This document shows, piece after piece, positions 44,221-52,923 of a stretch of 64,000 nucleotides of DNA (its first letter is position 1; the number at the start of each line of letters is the position of its first letter). The DNA lies in the NCBI GenBank assembly GCA_045592105.1, contig JAZNUB010000059.1:1-64000 (forward strand), written 5' to 3'. A program made the position numbers and the translations under genes. Source of the DNA: SIG636 sp045592105 (GTDB lineage Bacteria; Bacillota; Clostridia; Oscillospirales; CAG-382). The notes beneath the pieces were generated by a model. That model saw only the letters and a program-made list of their open reading frames with translations. It was not told where the DNA came from and searched no databases.

Positions 44221-45597
44221 CTATTCTTCGTCAGCGCTCTTGCCGGAAAGAAGAATGTTTGCAAGTATACCAAGAATAAGCGCGCAAGCTATAGAGGTAA
44301 TAGTTATAGTGTGATCCATAACGTTAAAGCTTATGGTAAGGCCGCCTATACCTGCTATAAGTATAGTACTTGCAACAAACAGATTTCTGTTCTTATTAAG
44401 GTCAACCTTTTGTACCATCTTCAAGCCGCTTACAGCGATAAATCCGTAAAGTGCCATACAAACGCCGCCCATTACGCAGGAGGGGATGGAGTTTACAAAA
44501 GCAACGAAGGGGGTGAAGAAGGAAACCACTATAGCAAGAACAGCAGCACCGATTATACTGTAAACGGAAGCGTTTTTGGTTATAGCAACGCAGCCAACGC
44601 TTTCGCCGTAGGTGGTGTTAGGGCAACCGCCGAAGAATGCGCCCGCCATAGAACCAACGCCGTCACCAAGAAGAGTGCGGTGCAGACCGGGCTCTTCAAG
44701 AAGGTCAGACTCGATTATGGAAGAAAGGTTCTTATGGTCTGCAATATGCTCTGCAAATACAACGAAAGCAACGGGAACGTATGCAAACACAAGGGAAACA
44801 ATATAACCGCCGTTAAGCTCGTCAAACGCGCCAAACGCCTTTACAAAGGTGAAATCAGGAGCATCAACAAAGCTCTTAAGAGATACGGGGTCAAACACGG
44901 AGCTTATCTTGGAGAAATCAATAACCTTCAATGCGTCGATATTTGCTACGTTACCGATAACGGTGAAAACGGAAGCAAGCGCATAGCCGGAAAGTATACC
45001 GATAATAAAGGGGATAAGCTTGGGCATCTTCTTACCGTAGGTAGAGCATATCATAACTACCACAAGGGTGAAAAGGCCAACAAGTATTGCTATGTAAGGA
45101 GAGCAAACGGAAAGGTTTTCAGCCGTTTTAAGGCCGCCGTTCTGAAGATCACCAACAGCGTTGCCTGCAAGGGAAAGACCTATAATAGCAACGGTGGGGC
45201 CGATAACAACGGGAGGCATAAGCTTGTTTAGCCACTTAACGCCTGCAAACTTAACTATTACAGCGATAACCACGTAAACAAGGCCCGCCATAACAGCACC
45301 TATTATCATACCAAGATAACCGAGCGCCATAGAAACACCGCCTGCGAAAGCGGCAGCCATAGAGCCTAAAAACGCGAAGGAAGAACCGAGGAAAACAGGG
45401 CTTTTAAACTTTGTGAAAAGCAAATAAACGATAGTGCCAACGCCTGCGCCGAAAAGTGCGGCAGCGGGGCTCATATCGTTGCCGATAATAACGGGTACAA
45501 CAAGTGTTGCCGTCATTATTGCAAGAAGCTGCTGGATAGAAAATACGATAAGCCTTGAAATCGGAGGCTTATCCTTAACGCCGTAAACCATTTTCAT
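44221..45597 (-). CDS. uraA: Uracil permease (NCS2 family)
   Basis: The 458-residue protein has about 14 membrane segments. The key motif GGCPNTTYGESVG near 315 and the GNDMSPAAALFGAGVGT loop identify the UraA/uracil-xanthine permease group. It takes up uracil with protons. The ATG follows GGAGG. It lies after pyrR in the same direction, forming a pyrimidine uptake and control unit. Confidence 0.94.
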   Translation of the reverse strand: MKMVYGVKDKPPISRLIVFSIQQLLAIMTATLVVPVIIGNDMSPAAALFGAGVGTIVYLLFTKFKSPVFLGSSFAFLGSMAAAFAGGVSMALGYLGMIIGAVMAGLVYVVIAVIVKFAGVKWLNKLMPPVVIGPTVAIIGLSLAGNAVGDLQNGGLKTAENLSVCSPYIAILVGLFTLVVVMICSTYGKKMPKLIPFIIGILSGYALASVFTVIGNVANIDALKVIDFSKISSVFDPVSLKSFVDAPDFTFVKAFGAFDELNGGYIVSLVFAYVPVAFVVFAEHIADHKNLSSIIESDLLEEPGLHRTLLGDGVGSMAGAFFGGCPNTTYGESVGCVAITKNASVYSIIGAAVLAIVVSFFTPFVAFVNSIPSCVMGGVCMALYGFIAVSGLKMVQKVDLNKNRNLFVASTILIAGIGGLTISFNVMDHTITITSIACALILGILANILLSGKSADEE

Positions 45598-45645
45598 AAA
45601 ACTGGTCCTCCGTAATAAAATTTTATCAAAACCGCAAAACGCGGA

Positions 45646-46185
45646 TTATGACCTTTCGTATAGCTCCACGCAATCAACACCGTCCGTTTCAACAAAGCGA
45701 ACGGAAACCACCTCTTCTCTGGAGGTAGGCAAATTTTTACCCACATAGTCGGGCTTGATGGGCAGCTCCCTATGCCCCCTGTCAACAAAGGCGGCAAGCT
45801 GTATCGTAGCAGGGCGCCCGCGCTTTATAACGGCTTCCATAGCGGCGCGCACCGTTCTGCCCGTATATATAACGTCGTCCACCAAAACAACGTTCATATC
45901 CGTAACGTCAAAGCCAATGTCCGTTTCCTTGGCGGTGGGCAAATTGGCAAGCTTACCCAAATCGTCACGATAAAGGGTGATGTTAAGAGTGCCGCAAAGC
46001 ACCTTTTTGCCCTCTATCTCCTCTATATTAGCGGCAAGGCGCTGTGCCATAGGCACGCCCCTGCTTTGTATACCGATAAGACAAACCCCGTCACACCCAC
46101 GGTTGCGCTCCAATATCTCGTGCGCCATACGTTTAAGCGAACGGCTTATTGCCGCATCATTCATTATTTGTGCCTTAAACTGCAT
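45646..46185 (-). CDS. pyrR: PyrR bifunctional regulator / uracil phosphoribosyltransferase
   Basis: The 179-residue protein has the PRPP motif NVVLVDDVIYTGRTVRAAME and the start QIMNDAAISRSLKRMAHEI. PyrR binds pyr mRNA leaders in response to UMP and also makes UMP from uracil. Only 18 nt separate it from the upstream gene, so no pyr leader lies just in front of it. It precedes uraA. Confidence 0.95.
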   Translation of the reverse strand: MQFKAQIMNDAAISRSLKRMAHEILERNRGCDGVCLIGIQSRGVPMAQRLAANIEEIEGKKVLCGTLNITLYRDDLGKLANLPTAKETDIGFDVTDMNVVLVDDVIYTGRTVRAAMEAVIKRGRPATIQLAAFVDRGHRELPIKPDYVGKNLPTSREEVVSVRFVETDGVDCVELYERS

Positions 46186-46203
46186 AAAAACCCCTTTTGC
46201 ACA

Positions 46204-47691
46204 TCACTTGTGGAACAAACGGTTTGTTTGATAGCAAGGCTCGCAGGTTAGGTTTATACCCAAACGGCGGTATATATCCTCGTCCACCTGCGAAAGTATA
46301 ACGGTGGAATGCGCCTCACTACCGCGAAGAAGCCCCAAGCAATCCGCCGCACGGCGCGATATCTCGTTCCCCGTTGCGCTTATAGTAAGTGCGATAAGCA
46401 GCTCATCCGTGTGAAGGCGCGGGTTTTTGTTGCCAAGCAAGCCAACCTTTAGGCTTTGTATCGGCTCTATAACCTCAGGCCTTATTAAAAGCATTTCGGG
46501 GTCTATGCCGCCTATCGCCTTAACGGCGTTAAGCAAAGCGGCACTTGCCGCACCCAACAGCTCGCTTGTTTTACCCGTTACAATGCGCCCATCGTTAAGC
46601 TTTATGGCTACCGCGGGCTGGCCCCCCGTTTCCTCCGAACGCTTAAGCGCGGCGGGAACAACAACACGGTCGTTCACGGTTATGCCCGCTTGGCGCATTA
46701 TTACCTCTATCTTCTGAACGGCGTTTCCGTTGTCACGCCCTTTTTTCTTCTCACAAAGCGCGGCAAAATAACGCCTAACTATCTCTTCCTTGGCGGCGGC
46801 ACAAACAGCCTCGTCATCCTCTATGCAAAAGCCAACCATATTTACGCCCATATCCGTTGGCGATTTGTAAGGGCTTTTACCCTCAATATTCTCAAAAATA
46901 GCGTTAAGCACAGGAAAAACCTCAACGTCCCTGTTGTAATTGACCGCAGTTACACCGTACGCCTCCAAATGGAAGGGGTCTATCATATTAACGTCATTAA
47001 GGTCGGCAGTTGCCGCCTCATACGCAAGGTTTACAGGATGCTTGAGCGATATGTTCCATATAGGGAAGGTTTCAAACTTAGCGTATCCCGCCTTTGTACC
47101 GCGCTTATACTCGTGATAAAGCTGGGAAAGGCAGGTTGCCATTTTGCCGCTACCGGGGCCGGGCGCAGTTAGCACTACCAACGGGCGTTTAGTCTCTATA
47201 TAATCGTTTTTGCCAAAGCCCTCATCGCTTACAATGTGCGAAACGGCAACGGGATACCCGTCTATCGGATAGTGCAGATATACCTTTACACCAAGCTGCT
47301 CCATACGCTTTTTAAACGCATCTGCCGCAAGCTGGCACGCATACTTGGTTATTACAACACTGCCAACGTATAAGCCCATATCGCGGAAAGAATCTATAAG
47401 CCTTAAAACGTCGGCATCATAGCTGATACCGATATCAGAGCGTATCTTGCTTTTTTCAATATCGTCCGCGCTGATAACAATAACAACCTCAACATCGGAA
47501 GAGATGCTGCTAAGCATCTGAATTTTAGCATCGGGCACAAAACCCGGAAGCACGCGAGCGGCGTGATAATCGTCAAAAAGCTTGCCGCCAAACTCCAAAT
47601 AAAGCTTGCCGCCAAACTCCTTTATACGCTTGCTGATATGCTCGGATTGTTTTTTTATATAAAGCTCGTTATTAAAGCCCTTTTGTGCCAT
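46204..47691 (-). CDS. DUF1846 family protein
   Basis: The 495-residue protein matches the DUF1846 family: a start with LYIKKQSEHISKRIKEFGGK, LTAPGPGSGKMATCLSQLYH near 180 as a P-loop-like turn, and DERLL-type metal sites later. Members bind ATP-like ligands in crystal structures; the role is unknown. It is followed after 18 nt by pyrR. The start is an ATG. Confidence 0.9.
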   Translation of the reverse strand: MAQKGFNNELYIKKQSEHISKRIKEFGGKLYLEFGGKLFDDYHAARVLPGFVPDAKIQMLSSISSDVEVVIVISADDIEKSKIRSDIGISYDADVLRLIDSFRDMGLYVGSVVITKYACQLAADAFKKRMEQLGVKVYLHYPIDGYPVAVSHIVSDEGFGKNDYIETKRPLVVLTAPGPGSGKMATCLSQLYHEYKRGTKAGYAKFETFPIWNISLKHPVNLAYEAATADLNDVNMIDPFHLEAYGVTAVNYNRDVEVFPVLNAIFENIEGKSPYKSPTDMGVNMVGFCIEDDEAVCAAAKEEIVRRYFAALCEKKKGRDNGNAVQKIEVIMRQAGITVNDRVVVPAALKRSEETGGQPAVAIKLNDGRIVTGKTSELLGAASAALLNAVKAIGGIDPEMLLIRPEVIEPIQSLKVGLLGNKNPRLHTDELLIALTISATGNEISRRAADCLGLLRGSEAHSTVILSQVDEDIYRRLGINLTCEPCYQTNRLFHK

Positions 47692-47802
47692 TGCCTATGC
47701 CCCCTTTGTCACACTATCGTATAGTTTAGCAAATATTCTCTTTTTTTGCAAGTGCTACTTTAAAGTTTTTGCCTATTATTTTAAATTTGCTTCCCTTTGG
47801 CG

Positions 47803-47833
47803 TTGTTAACATTATACAAAATCCGTATATAAT
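47803..47833 (+). promoter_or_regulatory. Possible yitT promoter
   Basis: TTGTTA (47803-47808) and TATAAT (47828-47833) are separated by 19 nt, longer than ideal. The -10 lies 32 nt before the start codon. Confidence 0.45.
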
Positions 47834-47865
47834 AGATATTGAAAGTCGAAAACAGGAGGTTGTGT

Positions 47866-48756
47866 ATGAAAGCAACGCGTATAAAAGCTATATGTGTCAA
47901 TGCGCTTATGCTGGTTGTCGGCTGTGTTATATATGCTGTTGGGATAGGGCTTTTTCTTGACCCCAACAACCTTTGCCCCTCAGGCGTTTCGGGGCTTGCC
48001 ATCGTTATTAACCATTGGATAAAGCATTTTTGCGGTAGCTCTCCGCTTTCAACGGGAGCTATTATCGCCATTGCAAACATACCTATTATGACACTTGGCG
48101 TTTGGAAGCTTGGATGGCGTTTTTTCGTTTCCACCATTATTGCAACCTTTGCGGCGTCGGGCTTGATTGATTTACTGCAATCGCTTTTCCCGCCGCTTAC
48201 TGCCGAGCCCTTGCTTGCAAGCATATTGGGCGGCGCGTTTATGTCGCTTGGGATGGGGATGGTGTTCCGTGCAGGTGCCACAACGGGAGGCACGGACGTT
48301 ATCGTGCGCGTACTGCGCGCCAAATACAAGCACATTAAAACAGGCGAAATGTTTTGGTTTTTAGACGGTGTGGTTATTATACTGTTTGCGCTTACAATGC
48401 GTAGCGTAGAGGTGTTTTTGTATGCGCTTATCACGCTTGCCGTGCAAACCTTTGTGCTGGATTCGGTGCTGTACGGTACGGACAGCGCAAAGCTTTTGTT
48501 TATCGTTAGCGATAATCATAAGGAGATAAGCCAATACCTGCTTGGCAAGCTGGAAACAGGCGTTACGCTTATTAAAGCCACGGGCGCATATACGGGCAAA
48601 GACAAACAGGTTGTGATGTGCGTGGTGAAAAAACAAATGCTGCCTAAGATTAGGGAGTTTGTTTACGATGTAGACCCAAAGGCTTTTATGATAGTTACAA
48701 AGGCAACGGAAATCTTTGGGGAGGGGTATAAGGACCATTCCTCCACCGAACTCTGA
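47866..48756 (+). CDS. YitT family membrane protein
   Basis: The 296-residue protein has five membrane helices in the first 200 residues (YitT/DUF161 type) and a cytoplasmic DUF2179 domain at about 210-290. FRAGATTGGTDVIVR is the family motif. The ATG at 47866 follows AGGAGG; an in-frame ATG at 47839 is upstream of this site. The function is unknown. The stop codon overlaps the beginning of the composite 3' element. Confidence 0.9.
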   Translation: MKATRIKAICVNALMLVVGCVIYAVGIGLFLDPNNLCPSGVSGLAIVINHWIKHFCGSSPLSTGAIIAIANIPIMTLGVWKLGWRFFVSTIIATFAASGLIDLLQSLFPPLTAEPLLASILGGAFMSLGMGMVFRAGATTGGTDVIVRVLRAKYKHIKTGEMFWFLDGVVIILFALTMRSVEVFLYALITLAVQTFVLDSVLYGTDSAKLLFIVSDNHKEISQYLLGKLETGVTLIKATGAYTGKDKQVVMCVVKKQMLPKIREFVYDVDPKAFMIVTKATEIFGEGYKDHSSTEL

Positions 48757-48950
48757 CAGAGCGCAAAAATAGGTGCAGACCACAAAAATATAATTTATTT
48801 TTCATAATGAAGTCAGCCTGGGCATTTCACGCCCTCGGCTGACTTTTTTTGTTTATTTATTTTTGTTTTGGACGATATAGACCGCTCGCAGTACCAAGTA
48901 CAGCTTCGGGTCTCTATCGTCCAATCTGCACTCTATTTTTGCACTCTGTC
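48755..48950 (+). repeat. Composite 3' element downstream of yitT
   Basis: Left arm gacagagcgcaaaaataggt (48755-48774) is the near-complement of the right arm ending at 48950 (gacagagtgcaaaaatagag when reversed). Between them are a terminator hairpin (48810-48845) and a palindrome at 48870-48922 whose arms pair as gacgata and tatcgtc, with a centre gcagtaccaagtacagc. The structure has the same order as the element after gdhA (6241-6428). It fills most of the 357-bp gene-free stretch 48757-49113. Confidence 0.65.
48810..48845 (+). terminator. yitT terminator
   Basis: A 9-bp stem (aagtcagcc at 48810-48818, ggctgactt at 48837-48845) plus inner gggc/gccc pairs is followed by seven T (48844-48850). 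Confidence 0.85.
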
Positions 48951-49009
48951 CTCCTGAAATCGGGGGGGGAGACAGATGAAGGCACCTCAAGAGAAGTAAA
49001 GTTTGTCAC

Positions 49010-49064
49010 TTTGCCGAAGGCAAAACTTCACTCACGAAGTGAACTCCACTTGCCCCATGGGCAA
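49010..49064. repeat. Third short hairpin array
   Basis: Three stem-loops follow in a row: tttgcc/ggcaaa at 49010-49024, ttcact/agtgaa at 49027-49043, and ttgccc/gggcaa at 49050-49064. Linkers resemble aactt and aactccact. The plan is similar to the AGTGATATT arrays, but the linkers differ and there is no small gene beside it. Confidence 0.6.
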
Positions 49065-49072
49065 ACTTAGTT

Positions 49073-49108
49073 GGGGCTGTATCAAATCGTTCGATTTGAT
49101 ACAGCCCC
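49073..49108. terminator. Palindromic hairpin ggggctgtatcaaat
   Basis: A perfect 17-bp inverted repeat (49073-49089 with 49092-49108) has almost no loop. It lies 5 nt past the stop of the Big2 protein. The core gctgtatcaaatc recurs at 31148-31187. The T tract is poor. Confidence 0.65.
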
Positions 49109-49113
49109 GTTTG

Positions 49114-49743
49114 TTATTCGTCTGTGCTTATATCTGCATCTATACTTTCCGCACTACTTTCCTCACGCTCTAATACAACAAAGGTTATCGAAACGGGCTT
49201 TAAGCCGTTGGAATAAGAAAGGGTTACGGTTGACGTGCCTGCCTTTACGGCAGTAACGCGTTTTGAGCCGAAGTGTATTACTTCACTGTCACTAACCGTC
49301 CACTTAAGCATAGCGTCTTCAAGCTCGCTACCCTCTATCTGCGAATAAAGCTGCATGCTCTCGCCAACGTACAGCGTATGAAATCCGCCCTCCGGCTGTG
49401 GGCCGAGGATAAGATTTGGGATAGTTTCGGGCTCTTTGGAAGGCGGCTCGCTTTGAACGGGCTGTTCCTTGGAGCTTAGCTCTTCCACGCTGCTGTCCTC
49501 CACGCTTTGGGCTTGGCTTTCCTCGCTTGGCTCTGCCGTGTCTACTGCATCCTCGCTTGTTTCTTCCGTCTGCTTGCTTGTTTCCATGCTGACAACACTT
49601 TCATCTAAAGAAACGCTTTCTTCGCTTAAAACGGAGTTTTCGCTTTCTTCGCGGCTTGTTTCCGCCAATTTGCCGTCCGCACAGCAACAAAGCGCAAAAA
49701 GCGCGGCAATAATAAGCCCAAGGCTTAATACAAATCTTTTCAC
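49114..49743 (-). CDS. Secreted protein with Ser/Glu-rich linker and Big2-type Ig domain
   Basis: The 209-residue protein starts at a GTG that overlaps the hflX stop codon, after AGGAGGTG. It has a signal-like helix (LSLGLIIAALFALCCC) that may be a weak lipoprotein site. A long linker (about 22-110) rich in Ser, Glu and Thr precedes a Big2-like domain at about 115-190 (LYVGESMQLYSQ, VTAVKAGTSTVTLSY). The linker resembles that of the SGNH lipoprotein at 31254. Probably cell-surface; function unknown. Confidence 0.75.
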   Translation of the reverse strand: MKRFVLSLGLIIAALFALCCCADGKLAETSREESENSVLSEESVSLDESVVSMETSKQTEETSEDAVDTAEPSEESQAQSVEDSSVEELSSKEQPVQSEPPSKEPETIPNLILGPQPEGGFHTLYVGESMQLYSQIEGSELEDAMLKWTVSDSEVIHFGSKRVTAVKAGTSTVTLSYSNGLKPVSITFVVLEREESSAESIDADISTDE

Positions 49744-51017
49744 TAACGCACCTCCTGCACAAAGCTTGCAAACCTGCTTATTTCCTTTTCCTCGCAAAAC
49801 GCCGTTACGGTAAGGCTACCGTCCTCGTTATAAACGGAATCCTCCACCTCCGCAACGCCGTACAAAGCCGAGGCTTTGCCAACGGAAGCCGCAGGAAAGC
49901 AGAAGGTAACCCTGCGCCTACCGCCCCTAACGGTTTCCTCAAGCTTTGCTATAAACTCGCCTATCCCCATACCCGTTTTTGCAGATATCTCTATAACGCC
50001 CGCGGGTACAAACTGCGTTTTATCAGCGTTGTCCATCTTATTGTAAACGCGAAGTATGGGCTTGTCCTCGCCGCAAAGCTCCTCTATAAGCGAATCCGTC
50101 ACTGCCGCCTTGCGCTGTATCTCCTCCACGCATTCAGAGCCGTCTGTTAGGTGGATGATTATATCCGCGTATTTAAGCTCGTCCAAGGTGGATTTAAACG
50201 CCTTTACAAGGTGGTGCGGAAGGCGGTCTATAAACCCAACCGTGTCGGTTAAAAGCACCTCAACGCCGTTTTCCGTAGTCAGCAGGCGCGTTGTGGGGTC
50301 AAGCGTTGCAAACAGCTTGTTTTCCGCAAGTATGCCCGCGGCGGTAAGGTGGTTTAAAAGCGTGGATTTGCCGCTGTTTGTGTAGCCAACTATCGCGGCG
50401 TTTTTTATCGACTTTTTATCGCGTGCGGCGCGCTGTGTGCGGCGCGTGCGCTCCATTTCCGCAAGCTCCTCCTCCAAAGCGGCTATTCGGCGCCTTAGAT
50501 GCCTACGGTCACTTTCCAGCTTGCTTTCACCGGGTCCGCGTGTGCCTATGCCGCCGCCAAGACGGCTTAGCTCCTTCCCCTTGCCCGTAAGGCGCGGCGC
50601 GGTGTACCGCAAGCAGGCTATCTCTACCTGTAGCTTGCCCTCACCCGTTACGGCGTGGAGTGCGAAAATATCAAGGATAAGCATTGTGCGGTCTATAACG
50701 CGCACACCTATCAGCTCCTCTAAATTAGCTATCTGCGATGGAGAAAGCTCGTTATCAAACACCACAAGGCTTATATCGCCATCCGCCTCCACAAGCTTGG
50801 CAATCTCCAAAGCCTTGCCGGAGCCTATATACGTTTTGGGGTTTGGCTTATCCATGTTCTGCACAACGGTTGCCACCGCAGTACCGCCCGCCGTTTCCAA
50901 AAGATTTTCCAGCTCGGCAAGTGATACCTCTGCCGCCACCGTATCGCCTGTGCAAAGTGCCGCCAAAACCGCACGCGTGCCGTGCTCTATATCCACTATG
51001 TTTTCATTTCTCTGCAT
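49743..51017 (-). CDS. hflX: GTPase HflX
   Basis: The 424-residue protein has the HflX N-terminal domain (VDGDISLVVFDNELSPSQIA-type, KTYIGSGKALEIA), GGGIGTRGPGESKLE, and the GTPase motifs GYTNSGKSTLLNHL, DTVGFIDRLP and NKMD. HflX splits or rescues stalled ribosomes. The start follows a G-rich site. It overlaps the next gene by one base. Confidence 0.94.
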   Translation of the reverse strand: MQRNENIVDIEHGTRAVLAALCTGDTVAAEVSLAELENLLETAGGTAVATVVQNMDKPNPKTYIGSGKALEIAKLVEADGDISLVVFDNELSPSQIANLEELIGVRVIDRTMLILDIFALHAVTGEGKLQVEIACLRYTAPRLTGKGKELSRLGGGIGTRGPGESKLESDRRHLRRRIAALEEELAEMERTRRTQRAARDKKSIKNAAIVGYTNSGKSTLLNHLTAAGILAENKLFATLDPTTRLLTTENGVEVLLTDTVGFIDRLPHHLVKAFKSTLDELKYADIIIHLTDGSECVEEIQRKAAVTDSLIEELCGEDKPILRVYNKMDNADKTQFVPAGVIEISAKTGMGIGEFIAKLEETVRGGRRRVTFCFPAASVGKASALYGVAEVEDSVYNEDGSLTVTAFCEEKEISRFASFVQEVR

Positions 51018-51052
51018 AAGCTATTCCCCCCCTTTTTTACACACAAAAAAAC

Positions 51053-51080
51053 AAAAGCAGCGCAAAAATGCGCCGCTTTT
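51053..51080 (-). terminator. rpmE terminator
   Basis: A 12-bp stem with one mismatch (51053-51064 with 51069-51080) has a 4-nt loop. On the minus strand it is followed by a T-rich run (seven T). It lies 17 nt after the rpmE stop codon. Confidence 0.8.
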
Positions 51081-51096
51081 ACCGTACTTTGCTATT

Positions 51097-51297
51097 TTAC
51101 TCCAAATTGTACTTCTTCTTAAACTTGTCAACACGTCCGCCGGAGTCAACAAACTTCTGTTTACCGGTGAAGAACGGATGGCACTTGGAGCATATATCAA
51201 CCTTGAGCTCGCTCTTGGTAGACACAGTCTGCATTTCCGCACCGCAAGCACATCTAACGGTGACTTTATTCAACTTCGGATGGATGCCTTCCTTCAC
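51097..51297 (-). CDS. rpmE: Ribosomal protein L31, zinc-binding type
   Basis: The 66-residue protein has the start KEGIHPKLNKVTVRCACG, the second cysteine pair in DICSKCHPFFTGKQK, and the C-terminal basic tail. With four cysteines it is the C+ form that binds zinc. The start is a GTG after GGGAAG. It is a single gene with its own terminator. Confidence 0.96.
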   Translation of the reverse strand: MKEGIHPKLNKVTVRCACGAEMQTVSTKSELKVDICSKCHPFFTGKQKFVDSGGRVDKFKKKYNLE

Positions 51298-51391
51298 TTT
51301 AACTTCCCTCGCTTCCTATACAGTAATCTTTCGTTTCACAAATTGCAGTATAACACAGCTAAAAGCAAAAATCAATACTTTTTTTATTTTT

Positions 51392-52009
51392 TTACAGCAC
51401 AAACATTAAAATTACGCAAGCCGCCTCAAAAGCTATAAGGCAAACGCTTTGTATAATGTTAAGCTTTTTAATTTTCACATTCAAAATAAACGCTATACCA
51501 ACCGCAAGCATAACAAGGTCAAACACGATATTAACCGCCAAAGTGCTTGTAACAAGCTTTTGCACTATCATAAGCGCGGGCAATACCATGCAGGAAAACG
51601 GCACGGGAACGCCCGTAAACGCTTTCATATTAAGGTCAGGAGTTTCCTCTATCGCCTGAGTGTTGAAATACGCAAGCCTTATAGCGGCACACGCAACATA
51701 TACTATGTAGATAATTATATCGTACCATTTGTTAAAGCCGCAGAAATAAACTATAACGGCAGGAGCCACACCGAAGGACACCATATCGCAAACGGTATCT
51801 ATCTGTATGCCAAAAACCTTTTCCTTGCGTGTACGGCTACCCGCACCGCGTGCAATACGCCCATCAAACATATCGCAAAGGCCCGACAGCAAAAACATAC
51901 ACACAGCAAGCTCCAAATGGCCGTGCTGTGCAAACACGCACGCAACAACTGCCGATGCCAGCCCCAACAGTGTAACGAAATTGGCAAGGTTATAAACCCC
52001 TATAAACAT
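51392..52009 (-). CDS. pssA: CDP-diacylglycerol-serine O-phosphatidyltransferase
   Basis: The 205-residue membrane protein has the CDP-alcohol motif in CDMFDGRIARGAGS plus FGIQIDTVCDMVSFGVAP, and the SFGVAP end is typical of the serine enzyme. It makes phosphatidylserine, the precursor of phosphatidylethanolamine. The start is the ATG at 52009 after GGGGAA; a longer frame from 52111 overlaps rsgA. No psd decarboxylase gene is next to it. Confidence 0.88.
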   Translation of the reverse strand: MFIGVYNLANFVTLLGLASAVVACVFAQHGHLELAVCMFLLSGLCDMFDGRIARGAGSRTRKEKVFGIQIDTVCDMVSFGVAPAVIVYFCGFNKWYDIIIYIVYVACAAIRLAYFNTQAIEETPDLNMKAFTGVPVPFSCMVLPALMIVQKLVTSTLAVNIVFDLVMLAVGIAFILNVKIKKLNIIQSVCLIAFEAACVILMFVL

Positions 52010-52040
52010 ATCCGTATTCCCCTTCAAATTTCTTATGTGC

Positions 52041-52922
52041 TTAATTGTATTTGTTAAGCGAAGCCAAAACGCCATACAGCTTAACGTAGCTTTCGTGGCG
52101 GCTTTCCGCAACGCTTCCGTTCCTTACCGCCTCGATAACCGCGCACCCCTCCTCCTTAAGGTGGGTGCAACCGCGAAATCGGCACTTGCCAAAAAACGGC
52201 TCAAACTCCGGAAAGCAATCAAAAAGCTCTTCCTTTTCGGCAATACCAAGCCTATCCTCGTCAAGCATGGTAAAGCCGGGAGTATCTGCAATATACGTAT
52301 CCTTCTCAACCGCAAAAAACTCCGTATGCCTTGTGGTGTTCCTGCCACGCTCTATCTTTTTGCTAAGCTCCCCTGTTTCCACGCCGATACCTTCGTACAG
52401 CGCGTTAAGAAGGCTGGATTTGCCAACGCCGGATGCGCCTGCAAACACCGCGGTTTTGCCCTTTAGGTATACGCCAAGTGCGTTTACGCCGTGCCCCGTT
52501 GCGGCACTTAACGCAAAGCACTTATAGCCCGCTTTTTCATATATCGCAAGCAAGGCGCTTGCATTGCCAACGTCACACTTGTTTATGGCTAAAACCGTTT
52601 CTATCCCTCTGGAGTGTGCCATTGCCGTAAGCTTATCAATGTTGTACGGATACGGCACGGGGGTTGCGGCGGCAACCACTATAACAAACACGTCTATATT
52701 GGCAACAAGCGGGCGCACAAGCGAATTAACGCGTGGCAGCAGCGCGGTTATAAAGCCGCTGCCATCGCTGTTAAGCTCTATCTCCACCCTGTCCCCCGCA
52801 AGCAGCCTTTCGCCGCCCTTGCGAATGCGGCTGCCCGCGTGGCACGCTACCGTATCACCGTTTACCGCAACGGTATACAGCCCTTTTTTTTCTTTAATTA
52901 TAACACCGCTTGTCATAAGCAT
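52041..52922 (-). CDS. rsgA: Ribosome small subunit GTPase RsgA
   Basis: The 293-residue protein has an N-terminal OB fold, the circularly permuted GTPase motifs NKCD near 135, GASGVGKSSLLNAL near 167 and DTPGF near 215, and a C-terminal zinc site C..CRFRGCTHLKEEGC. It matures the 30S subunit. The ATG at 52922 follows the kinase stop by one base (TAATATG); a GTG at 52931 is possible. Confidence 0.94.
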   Translation of the reverse strand: MLMTSGVIIKEKKGLYTVAVNGDTVACHAGSRIRKGGERLLAGDRVEIELNSDGSGFITALLPRVNSLVRPLVANIDVFVIVVAAATPVPYPYNIDKLTAMAHSRGIETVLAINKCDVGNASALLAIYEKAGYKCFALSAATGHGVNALGVYLKGKTAVFAGASGVGKSSLLNALYEGIGVETGELSKKIERGRNTTRHTEFFAVEKDTYIADTPGFTMLDEDRLGIAEKEELFDCFPEFEPFFGKCRFRGCTHLKEEGCAVIEAVRNGSVAESRHESYVKLYGVLASLNKYN

Positions 52923-52923
52923 A

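Noticed and set aside
45598..45645. PyrR-type attenuator before uraA
   Set aside because: The gap is only 48 nt and has no terminator/antiterminator pair that I can see.
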